Source: Nocardia pseudovaccinii NBRC 100343 (lineage in GTDB: Bacteria > Actinomycetota > Actinomycetes > Mycobacteriales > Mycobacteriaceae). Taken from it: a DNA stretch of 62,033 bases. The first letter of the stretch is position 1. Every line of letters starts with the position of its first letter. Positions 1-7,495 of the stretch are shown piece after piece. Under the pieces are notes generated by a model. That model saw only the letters and a list, made by a program, of their open reading frames with translations. It ran no database searches and was not told the DNA's origin. The position numbers and the translations under genes were made by a program. The stretch covers positions 1 to 62,033 of the forward strand of contig NZ_BDBY01000308.1 in assembly GCF_001613225.1 (NCBI RefSeq), written 5' to 3'.

Positions 1-518
1 ACACCGACGCACCGAAACGGCTGTGCCGGTCAACAAGCAACCATAGTCCCCACTGCTCGCATACACCTGTGCGCTGCTGTGTTAGGCCGACAGCACCGAT
101 TCACTGCGGCATGCGTTGCCACATCACCGGTAACCGCCCGCCATCGCCGACGGGCGGCGCAGCACGTCAGGTCATGCACCAAATCGCTCGACGGTGTCCC
201 CAGGCCACGTGGCCGGTCCCGATCACCCTGGCCGACATCGGATGCCGCCGCGAAAAAGCCTGATTCCAGCTACCAGGAAATGATCCGCGCCCGCCTCGCG
301 ACTGTGGACGACCGTGCGGTCGTGTCCGTGCACAGCGATCGGATCCCTCCCCTCGATCAGCGGTCGCGTCTCCGCGCAGCAGCGGGCGGCCTTGTCTCCT
401 CGGCCGTGTCCTCGGCACCGCTATCACCGGCCGTGTCCCGGCCGTGCGCCGGTCTCCGCACATCCGTGACCACCAGCATCCGTGCGCCACCGACCCAGAA
501 AGGTAGGAACGAAATCAC
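1..518. other. Leader stretch without a recognisable gene
   Basis: No open frame here gives a protein I recognise. The overlapping frames on both strands are rich in Arg, Pro and Ala and look like chance high-GC frames. A purine-rich segment shortly before position 519 (GGTAGGA at 503-509) could serve as the ribosome site of the next gene. The window may begin inside a larger intergenic or plasmid region. Confidence 0.5.
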
Positions 519-1718
519 ATGTCCGACAACACCGATGACGATGCCCCATCCCAGCCCGTCGACGCGGGGGTACCTGATCCTGGTGAGCGCGCCGAGCAGG
601 CTTTCTCGGCGGATTCGTTGCATGTGGACGATCCCGGCGAATTGATCGTGGCAGTGCCCGCGATGGTCGGCTTCGTGCCCGAACGCTCGCTCCTAATCGC
701 AGTCCTACGGAATGGGCCCGACCCTAACGGTGCGCCGGTCATCGATGCGGTGGCACGGTTCGATCTGTATGTCGACCGCGACGGCGACGAGCGACCGGGG
801 TCGGCGGCCGCATACGCCGAGGCCGTCGCTCGGATCTGTGCCACGGAGGGCTCGTGCGAGGTACTGGCGGTGATCGTCGATGACCGGGCACTGCCACTAC
901 GCCCGGACCCTGACCGGCACCACGAAGGTGCCGGGGGCTACGCCGGGTTGATCGAGGCGCTCGCGCACCTGCTCGCCGACCAGCAGGTGCTGCTGGCCGG
1001 AGCGTGGGTAGTGCGATCAATCGAAGCGAACGAACCATGGTGGAGCCTGCTCGACACCGAACACGTTGGAACGTTGCCGGATCCGGCAGCCTCAATGGTG
1101 GCAGCGGCGCACGTGTTCCACGGGCGACCGATCCGCGCCACACGCTCCCAGCTGACCGATCTCCTCACCCCCGACAGCGAACTCACCGTGCGAGTCGCCG
1201 CCCACCTCGAACAGTCGATAGCGGCGGCGCACGACCGGTACGCGGCGGCGGTCCGCGCTGGTGATCCCGACGCCTATCACCGGCAAACGCTCGAACGGGT
1301 GCTGCGCCAGATCGCCGACACCGACTCCGGCACGAACCCCACCGCCCGCGAATACGCTGACCTGGCGGTAGCACTGCGGGACCGGGTCGTGCGCGACGCC
1401 TTGTTCGGGCTCGCCGACGGTGAGCACGCTGACGCCGCCGAACGCCTGTGGCTGGCGCTCTCGCACGCGACCACCGGCACCGACCGGGCCGATGCCGCAA
1501 CACTTCTCGGGTTCAGCGCCTACATCCGCGGCGACGGCGTCCTCGCGGGAATCGCTATACAGGCCGCCCACGACGCAGACCCAACCCATTCCATGGCAAT
1601 CCTGCTGGCGACCTGCCTGACCACCGGGATGCGACCCGAGACCGTGCGCCGCCTGGCGCACTGCGGTCACACCATCGCCGCCGACCTGGGCATCGACCTC
1701 GGACCAGGCACACGCTGA
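519..1718 (+). CDS. DUF4192 domain protein
   Basis: This 399-residue protein matches the actinobacterial DUF4192 family. Its signature lies near residues 35-65, where a proline-glycine turn leads into the stretch VPAMVGFVPERSLLIAVL, followed by an alpha/beta core and a helical C-terminal half rich in Ala, Asp and Arg. There is no signal peptide or membrane segment, so it should be cytosolic. The biochemical role of the family is unknown. DUF4192 genes are common on the backbones of Nocardia, Rhodococcus and mycobacterial plasmids and integrative elements, and the ParB-like, SSB and relaxase genes that follow fit that setting. The ATG at 519 is preceded by GGTAGGA. I am fairly sure of the family and make no claim about function. 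Confidence 0.8.
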   Translation: MSDNTDDDAPSQPVDAGVPDPGERAEQAFSADSLHVDDPGELIVAVPAMVGFVPERSLLIAVLRNGPDPNGAPVIDAVARFDLYVDRDGDERPGSAAAYAEAVARICATEGSCEVLAVIVDDRALPLRPDPDRHHEGAGGYAGLIEALAHLLADQQVLLAGAWVVRSIEANEPWWSLLDTEHVGTLPDPAASMVAAAHVFHGRPIRATRSQLTDLLTPDSELTVRVAAHLEQSIAAAHDRYAAAVRAGDPDAYHRQTLERVLRQIADTDSGTNPTAREYADLAVALRDRVVRDALFGLADGEHADAAERLWLALSHATTGTDRADAATLLGFSAYIRGDGVLAGIAIQAAHDADPTHSMAILLATCLTTGMRPETVRRLAHCGHTIAADLGIDLGPGTR

Positions 1719-1791
1719 CCTGAGTGCGCCCCAATCGCTTGCCAGGGGCCAACGCCGGGCCTGCACCGTCAGCCCCACTACGAGCCCACCG

Positions 1792-2481
1792 GTGAGCCGT
1801 TATCAACGCGGGCGGTTGATCAGAGGCGTGGCCAGTGGCGGCGCGTATGGAGTCGATGCCGCCGCGCATCGGGCCGCGCTCGCCCGCTCCGGTACCACGG
1901 TCGCGGTCCTGGCGACCGGAGTCGATCGCGCCTACCCGTACCCGCATGCGGGTTTGTTCGACGAGATCGCCGCGACCGGGCTGCTCGTCTCCGAATATCC
2001 AGCGGGGACCGCGCCAGCGAAATCGCAGTTCCTGGCCAGGAATCGATTGGTCGCCGCCCTCACCTCCGGGCTCGTGGTGACCGAGGCCGGACTCACTGGC
2101 GGGACCCGAAACACCGTGCGGTGGGCCAACCGGCTCACACGCCCGGTATGCGCCGTACCGGGGTCGGTCTACTCGTCGTCCTCGGCGGGCTGCCACGCGA
2201 TGATCGGCGACGGCGAAGCCGAACTTGTCACCACCGCGACACAGATCCTTGATCGGCTCACCCGAACCACCGAACACCCAACACCAGGGTCGCGGCGCTC
2301 AACGCCACACCGCGACACACGTCACCGTCGCTGTCCCCGCGGTGCGGGTTCGTCGCTGTCCAGCCCGCCGGTCACACCGAGTCCCCGGTCCCGCTTCGCA
2401 CGAGACCGGTGTTACCCCCGTCTTCGGAAAATCGCTTGCCTCCGTGCGCTTGTGACCACACTCATCCGCCAGTACCGATAG
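1792..2481 (+). pseudogene. Truncated DprA/Smf-like DNA-processing protein
   Basis: The frame carries the second half of the DprA Rossmann-like domain: SGGAYGVDAAAHR near the start, then VAVLATGVDRAYPYPH, the segment AKSQFLARNRLVAALTSG, and VTEAGLTGGT. DprA proteins bind single-stranded DNA and load RecA. The N-terminal helical domain and the first glycine-rich strand of the fold are missing, because similarity begins almost at the GTG start and the 73 bases upstream do not restore it. After about residue 160 the sequence turns into Arg/Ser/Pro-rich residues unlike DprA. It is therefore probably a remnant, although short DprA-like proteins do occur on actinobacterial plasmids and this could be a divergent functional form. 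It follows the DUF4192 gene on the same strand. Confidence 0.65.
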
Positions 2482-2491
2482 GAGATCACCC

Positions 2492-2728
2492 ATGTCTGTC
2501 ATCACTGCTGTCGAGACCATCACCGGCCGCGAGTACGAACAGTTGCTCTACACCGGCTCGGCCGGCCCGACCCCCGCGATCGAGGACTCCACGGTCCTCG
2601 ACCAGTGGCGCGAGCAGTTCCCGCACTGGCGGGGCAAGTACTGGGCGTTCACCGGCACCGACCACGGGGTGCTGCGGTTGCGCCCGATCAACGTCGCCGC
2701 CCGCCAGCCAGCCGCAGTGCCCGCCTGA
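2492..2728 (+). CDS. Small acidic hypothetical protein
   Basis: This is a 78-residue soluble protein with no family I recognise. It has a Trp-rich centre (QWREQFPHWRGKYWAFTG) and ends in an Ala/Pro tail. The ATG at 2492 follows TAGGAG at 2479-2484, a good ribosome site that overlaps the end of the preceding remnant. It sits between the DprA-like remnant and the ParB-like gene and is probably part of the same element backbone. Small Trp-containing proteins of this type often accompany plasmid replication and partition genes in Nocardia and Rhodococcus, but I cannot give a role. Confidence 0.55.
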   Translation: MSVITAVETITGREYEQLLYTGSAGPTPAIEDSTVLDQWREQFPHWRGKYWAFTGTDHGVLRLRPINVAARQPAAVPA

Positions 2729-2837
2729 CCACGGCCACACCACCGGTGTGATCGCCGGATCTCGCACCCGCTTTCGGCGGGGCGGACCCATTCGCCACGA
2801 ATGGCTCTGCCCCGCCGTTCATTTCTCAGGAGCGTTC

Positions 2838-4493
2838 ATGTCCGACACCGAAACCAGCACCGCCACAGCGGTCCTCGACCCCGACACCACCGAACCCGAA
2901 TCCCGCCCCGACACCGAGACTGCCAGCAGCGGCGGTGGGTCACCGGCGGGTTTGCCGGTGATCGAGGCGGTGTGGATGCCGCCACAGGAGGTGGTGATCG
3001 CCGAGAACGTGCGCCGCAGTTTCGTCATCACCGACCATCCCGACCAGGTCGCCTCGATCGAGCAGTTCGGTGTCAAGGATCCGATCAACGCCACCCGCGA
3101 ACCCGACGGATCGGTGCATGCCCAGGACGGTCAGGTCCGCATCCTCATCGCCCGCCACCTGAAGCTGGCGTGGATTCCGGTGTTCATCACCACCGCCCCG
3201 ACCGGGCTCACCGCCAACGAACGCCGCGTCGAACGCACCCTGAGCCAGATCAATTTCAACCGCCGCATCCCACTGACCAAGGCCGACCACGCCGCCGGGG
3301 TCGCGCTCATGCTCGACCTCGGCGCGAGCGTCACCCGCGTCGCCAAGGCACTGCAGACCAGCCGCGAGGACGTCAGGAACCAAGCCAAGATCGCGGCATC
3401 ACCCACCGCGACAGCGCTGCTGGACTCCGGGCAGTTCGGATTCGACGAACTCGCCGTCATCGGCCACTACGAAGCCCTCGGCGACACCGACGCCGTGCAA
3501 CGATTGAACCGCTCCACACGGGCGGGATTCGCCATCGAGGTCAAACGGATCCTCGCCGAACGCGCCGCCCAGCGCGCCCGGATGGCAGCCGCACTGCTCT
3601 ACGCCGGACACGGGTTCGGGATCCTGGACCACGAACCCGACACCAGCCGCGCCGACGCCGCGTTCATCCCCGCAGAATGGCTCGTGGATGCCGAGGGCGA
3701 GCCGGTCACGATCGAGCAGATCAACACCGACCCGACCCGCTGGGTGGTGTACCTGCATCTCAAGGCAAACGGGCAACTCGTCGAGAAGAACACCGGCGCG
3801 ATCATCGACCCGGCCGCGGTCGACCCGCACACCCGCGACAATCCCGACGCGGCCCCCGCCGATGGCTTGCTCCACGCCAGCGCCGTCGAACCCCGGGACC
3901 GGTGGATCCCGTTGTGTTACCTGCCCGCCGATCAATTGCCCGACAGCGGCTTCCAGCTGCACCCCACCAACGCCACCGACACCGGCGACAGCGAGACAGC
4001 CGCCGCGGCAGTGCAGAAGGCGGCAACCGAGCGCGAGCAGGCCCGCCAAGACCGCGCCCGCGTCGAGGAGCTCAACATCCGAGGTGAGGCCGCGGCCGAA
4101 CGCCGCGACGCCACACTGGTCAAGTTCCTCACCCGCCGCACCCCGCCGAACCAGGCCGCCGCGTTCGTGGCCGAATCCCTCGCCCACGAACTCGACACCC
4201 CAGTCTTACGGAAGGTGCTGCATGTACTCGGGGTCGGCGGCACGACCAAGGCTCTGGTCAACGCCATCAAAGCCGCGACACCAGCACGGGCGTGGGTGAT
4301 CGTGACCGCCTTGATCATCGCCAAGCACGAAACCGGTCTCGACAAAACCCTGTGGCGCACCAACTCCGAAGCCACACAACGCTATCTGCACTTCCTCGCC
4401 GAAGCCGCCGCCACACTCGACTTCACCCTCACCGACGTCGAACAAGCCGCCGCCGGAGACCTCGACTACCACGACATCGATATCGCCGCCTGA
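2838..4493 (+). CDS. ParB-like nuclease/partition domain protein
   Basis: The protein is about 551 residues. Residues 45-130 look like a ParB/Srx N-terminal domain: an ENVR-type opening (VIAENVRRSF), the segment IEQFGVKDPINA, and the QDGQVRILIARHLKL box, which replaces the usual GxRR-type box. A helical region containing an HTH-like stretch (VTRVAKALQTSREDVRNQAKIA) follows, as in the central DNA-binding domain of ParB. The C-terminal half is long and acidic, with a helical, probably coiled-coil segment near residues 395-420. The ATG at 2838 is chosen because AGGAG at 2827-2831 precedes it; the frame is open further upstream but reads as low-complexity sequence. No ParA partner is visible. It may act in partition, in regulation, or as a nuclease, and I cannot choose between these. 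Confidence 0.75.
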   Translation: MSDTETSTATAVLDPDTTEPESRPDTETASSGGGSPAGLPVIEAVWMPPQEVVIAENVRRSFVITDHPDQVASIEQFGVKDPINATREPDGSVHAQDGQVRILIARHLKLAWIPVFITTAPTGLTANERRVERTLSQINFNRRIPLTKADHAAGVALMLDLGASVTRVAKALQTSREDVRNQAKIAASPTATALLDSGQFGFDELAVIGHYEALGDTDAVQRLNRSTRAGFAIEVKRILAERAAQRARMAAALLYAGHGFGILDHEPDTSRADAAFIPAEWLVDAEGEPVTIEQINTDPTRWVVYLHLKANGQLVEKNTGAIIDPAAVDPHTRDNPDAAPADGLLHASAVEPRDRWIPLCYLPADQLPDSGFQLHPTNATDTGDSETAAAAVQKAATEREQARQDRARVEELNIRGEAAAERRDATLVKFLTRRTPPNQAAAFVAESLAHELDTPVLRKVLHVLGVGGTTKALVNAIKAATPARAWVIVTALIIAKHETGLDKTLWRTNSEATQRYLHFLAEAAATLDFTLTDVEQAAAGDLDYHDIDIAA

Positions 4494-4888
4494 ACCCACG
4501 GCCAGATCGGCGGGGCTGGAGGTACCGATCCCCCTCACCTCACCAACTGCGTAGAGGCCGCAGGTGTGCCCGATTCCTGTTTCTCACCAACACCATTCGA
4601 GTCGGGTCGGGAACTGGCGAAGCAACCGCCATTGGCGGCAGGCCCCAGGCCTTCGTGCCGTAATCACCGTCATCGGAATCGGGCTGCCGCGCCCGCGCCG
4701 AGGTTCACGCCCGTTCCCGCAGGTTCGCCAATACCGACGGGTCGTTCACGCGGAACGCGACGGCGAACTGTCGTCGACACCCCTCACTGAACCCGTGAGC
4801 GCGAGGAGCCCGCGGGCGTTCCTCAAATCCCCTGCTGCCCAGAGCATCCGGGAACACCACTGTCCACTACACTCCTTGGAGGATCATC
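4494..4888. other. Intergenic stretch between parB-like gene and ssb
   Basis: I see no convincing gene in these 395 bases. Frames crossing the region are Arg- and His-rich and lack a start with a ribosome site. A promoter for ssb probably lies near the 3' end, but no clear -35/-10 pair can be named. TTGGAGGA at 4876-4883 is the ribosome site of ssb. Confidence 0.5.
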
Positions 4889-5377
4889 ATGGCCGCAGAC
4901 ACGGTTATTACCGTCATCGGCAATCTCACTGCCGCACCCGAGCTGAGATACACACCCGCGGGCGTCGCTGTCGTGAACTTCACCGTCGCCTCGACCCCAC
5001 GCTACCTCGACCGCACCACCAACGAATGGACCGACGGGGATCCGTTGTTCATGCCGTGCAGCATCTGGCGCGAGGCCGCCGAGAACATAGCCGAGTCGTC
5101 GCTGCCCCGCGGTGCACGAGTGATCGTGACCGGACGACTCAAGCAACGCAGCTACCAAACCCGCGAAGGCGACAAGCGCACCGTCGTCGAACTCGACGCC
5201 GACGAAGTCGCCGCATCGATGCGCTTCGCCACGGCGACGGTAACCAAAGCCAACCGGCGTACCAACTCTAGGACCGACACCACCATCAGCTCCCGCGCGA
5301 ACTCCGATGATCCGTGGGCGTCGGCCGGCTCGCGTGAACCGGCGTTCGCCGGTACCGGTGAGGAGCCGAGCTTCTGA
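4889..5377 (+). CDS. ssb: Single-stranded DNA-binding protein (SSB)
   Basis: This 162-residue protein has the OB-fold of bacterial SSB over residues 1-115. The opening TVITVIGNLTAAPELRYTP, the MPCSIWREAAENIAESL-like block and the RVIVTGRLKQRSYQTREG block are typical. After a polar linker it ends in a short tail (EEPSF) resembling the acidic protein-interaction tip, which in mycobacteria has the form DDEPPF. SSB coats single-stranded DNA and recruits repair and replication partners. A second, element-borne ssb commonly protects the transferred strand during conjugation, which fits the relaxase downstream. TTGGAGGA precedes the ATG at good spacing, and a long hairpin follows the stop directly. 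Confidence 0.93.
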   Translation: MAADTVITVIGNLTAAPELRYTPAGVAVVNFTVASTPRYLDRTTNEWTDGDPLFMPCSIWREAAENIAESSLPRGARVIVTGRLKQRSYQTREGDKRTVVELDADEVAASMRFATATVTKANRRTNSRTDTTISSRANSDDPWASAGSREPAFAGTGEEPSF

Positions 5378-5429
5378 CCCGATGATGCTTCCGCTCACCT
5401 CTCGTAGGAGGTGAGCGGGAGTCATCGGG
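5378..5429 (+). terminator. Strong hairpin directly after ssb
   Basis: An 11-bp perfect stem (CCGCTCACCTC at 5391-5401 with GAGGTGAGCGG at 5408-5418) closes a six-base loop. Outside it, CCCGATGA at 5378-5385 pairs with TCATCGGG at 5422-5429 after a small internal loop. There is no run of T, so it is either an atypical actinobacterial terminator or an RNA-stabilising structure at the end of the ssb message. Confidence 0.55.
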
Positions 5430-5722
5430 TGGGCGGGATGCCCGTCTGGCCGTTCGTCCAGCCCGAACCGAGGGCTACCAGAGCGTCGCTCGACACGGCA
5501 GGGCCCGCGCCCGGCACCACCGAATTTCCCTCACCCCACGCACGCACGCCGCGGTCCCGGCTCGAAATTCGGTGGTGCACGCCCCGGCGCGTTCCCCACC
5601 ACGCCGAACACCGCCCCGGTCGAAAACGCCCTCAGGCTGACCGCCCGGCCAGCCAACCATCCCTGTGGAATGTCACGTCCCAACGGGGATAGGTCATCTC
5701 CGCTCGCACGAAAGGCAAACCG

Positions 5723-6928
5723 TTGACCAACACCGCATCCCCGTCCTTCCTCGACGCGATCACCCACATCAACTGGCAACTCGAAGCCGGGCTACACGAG
5801 GACGCCCGAGACGCTTTCGAGCACGCCCTCACCACCCTCGCCACGACCGAGGACCTCCACCTCCTCGTCCGCCTCGCCGACACCTTCACCCACGCCCCCT
5901 ACCTGAGTGCGCAAGCGCAACTGCGTTCGCTGTGGCGACGCGCCGACCCCGACCTTCGGACGTGGCTCGACATGTTCGTCACCCGCACCGACCCCGGCCT
6001 CTACCGGCCCACCGAGCAGCAACCCCGCTGGATCACGACCGTGCCCCTCACCGCCATCGACTCCCCCCTCCGCCGGGTGCTCGCCACCGACGACACACCG
6101 GTACTCAACCGCGAACCCTCCACCGGCACCGAGATCGCGGCCAAACGCGCGAGGCGGCGGCCCGAACATATCGAGGCGATCACCACCAAACGCCGTCCCG
6201 CGCACGAGGACCGGATCATCACCGAATACATCCGCACCCGCTTCCTGCGCGACACCGACCACCCCTACGAACCCTCACCATGGGATCGGCACTACGTACG
6301 CCAGGTCGCCGAGCAGGTCCGCGCCGAACGCGACCGCGCCGGGGAACGCACCCGCGACGACTTCGACACCGACGCGATCGCCCGCACCCGCACCGGCCTC
6401 GACATCCGCGACGACGACCGACCCGCCTACCTACCCAACGGCAACGGCCTGGACTACGACCACACCACCCTGGCACCACTGCAAGGGTGGGTGTGTGTGC
6501 ACTGCTTCGGCGAACGCGCCTGCAGCGACCACTTCCGCACCGACACCACCGGCCACCGCCTCAGCGACGACGGACTCTGCCAGCACTGCCGCGACCACGA
6601 CCGCACCGGAATCGCGCCACTCCCGGGAGGATTCACCCTCGCCGACGAAGTCGCCGCCTACTGCCAGCACCTCACCGACCACTACCCCGCCGCCGCCCCC
6701 GCACTGCTGTGCGACTTGAAGCAACGCTCCACCCGGACCGTGGCCGGGCTGGTCATGGCCTACCGCGACCGAGCCACGCAACCATCGGCATCGAGCACGC
6801 CGATCAGGACCTTGACTGCGGTGCAGTTACGGACCGGACGGTGCTGCTCCTGCCACACCCCCGGTCGCGACATCGACATCGACGACCTCTGCGGCGACTG
6901 CCGCGACCTCTACCGCACCGCCGCCTGA
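5723..6928 (+). CDS. Cys-rich hypothetical protein of the mobile backbone
   Basis: This 401-residue protein belongs to no family I can name. The N-terminal 100 residues are helical (ITHINWQLEAGLHEDARDAF). The middle is Arg- and Asp-rich. The C-terminal 180 residues hold two CxxC-paired modules: the first has CVHC followed by DDGLCQHC and RTGI, and the second has CCSC followed by DDLCGDC. These look like small zinc ribbons. The same arrangement (CVSCG, then DDGLCGEC and LGIP) recurs in the C-terminal part of the TraA relaxase downstream, so the two proteins share a module. The start is a TTG at 5723; AAAGG lies 8 bases upstream. It could be a nucleic-acid-binding accessory of conjugation (inference). 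Confidence 0.65.
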   Translation: MTNTASPSFLDAITHINWQLEAGLHEDARDAFEHALTTLATTEDLHLLVRLADTFTHAPYLSAQAQLRSLWRRADPDLRTWLDMFVTRTDPGLYRPTEQQPRWITTVPLTAIDSPLRRVLATDDTPVLNREPSTGTEIAAKRARRRPEHIEAITTKRRPAHEDRIITEYIRTRFLRDTDHPYEPSPWDRHYVRQVAEQVRAERDRAGERTRDDFDTDAIARTRTGLDIRDDDRPAYLPNGNGLDYDHTTLAPLQGWVCVHCFGERACSDHFRTDTTGHRLSDDGLCQHCRDHDRTGIAPLPGGFTLADEVAAYCQHLTDHYPAAAPALLCDLKQRSTRTVAGLVMAYRDRATQPSASSTPIRTLTAVQLRTGRCCSCHTPGRDIDIDDLCGDCRDLYRTAA

Positions 6929-7202
6929 CCCCTCCTCGTCTCCACACCGGCCCGCCTACAACGGGTCTCACATTCCCGGTCCGCCGCAGTGTCGCGCTCC
7001 TGCGGCGGACCGGACACCAACCACCGACCCCCTTCCAATCCGCCGTGGTGGAGGCCACCGAGCCCGCCGCGCTATGGACCAGAACCGCTCGCGCACAGCG
7101 ACTCCCCGCCGCCCGGGATCACCGGCGCCTCGCGAGACCACGGTCCGTCGCGGCGCCCACTCCCCCAACGGACCAGCCACCACCAACCCGCACCGAATCA
7201 CC

Positions 7203-7343
7203 AACCCCACCCACACTCCAACGCCCACAACTACACTCACCTCCATCCGCACACCACCACCACGCAACCCCACCCACACTCCAACGCCCACAACTACACT
7301 CACCTCCATCCGCACACCACCACCACGCAACCCCACCCACACC
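7203..7343 (+). repeat. 63-bp tandem direct repeat, about 2.2 copies
   Basis: Two identical 63-base units begin at 7203 and 7266, and 14 bases of a third begin at 7329. Each unit opens with AACCCCACCCACACTCCAAC. The top strand is almost free of G and the bottom strand is rich in GG and GGTGG runs, a strong strand asymmetry. The array lies 100-290 bases before the oriT-like hairpin and the relaxase start. The unit length is a multiple of three, but the frames crossing it are Pro/Thr/His low complexity, so I do not call it coding. Confidence 0.85.
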
Positions 7344-7421
7344 ACCACCTCTCCTCCTCCTCACTTCCACCCTCACCACCCCACTCCCCCTCATTTCCAC
7401 AAGCAGACCTCTTGCATCTGA

Positions 7422-7490
7422 GGTAACAATTCGGTAACGACCAGCGGTTTCGCTTGATTTGACAAAAAAATAGTCAAATCCAACCGCTGG
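7422..7490 (+). promoter_or_regulatory. Candidate oriT: direct repeats and AT-rich hairpin before traA
   Basis: Two GGTAAC hexamers (7422-7427 and 7433-7438) lie 11 bp apart. They are followed by an imperfect inverted repeat: CCAGCGGTT at 7441-7449 pairs with AACCGCTGG at 7482-7490, and inside it GATTTGAC at 7456-7463 pairs with GTCAAATC at 7473-7480 around an A-rich nine-base loop. The segment is far richer in AT than its neighbours and ends six bases before the relaxase frame. In many mobilisable elements the nic site lies beside such a repeat next to the relaxase gene. An operator or attenuator of traA is the alternative. Confidence 0.5.
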
Positions 7491-7495
7491 CATTA

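Noticed and set aside
2801..4087. Long Arg/Pro-rich plus-strand frame over the ParB-like gene
   Set aside because: It is in another frame of the ParB-like gene, has very high Arg/His/Pro content and no recognisable domain.
7203..7343. Tandem repeat considered as a CRISPR array
   Set aside because: Units are 63 bp and adjoin without unique spacers, and no cas gene is near.
5665..7437. 590-codon plus-strand frame across the Cys-rich gene and the tandem repeat
   Set aside because: It is an out-of-frame shadow full of Pro, Arg and His; the frame at 5723 has conserved-looking Cys modules and fits better.
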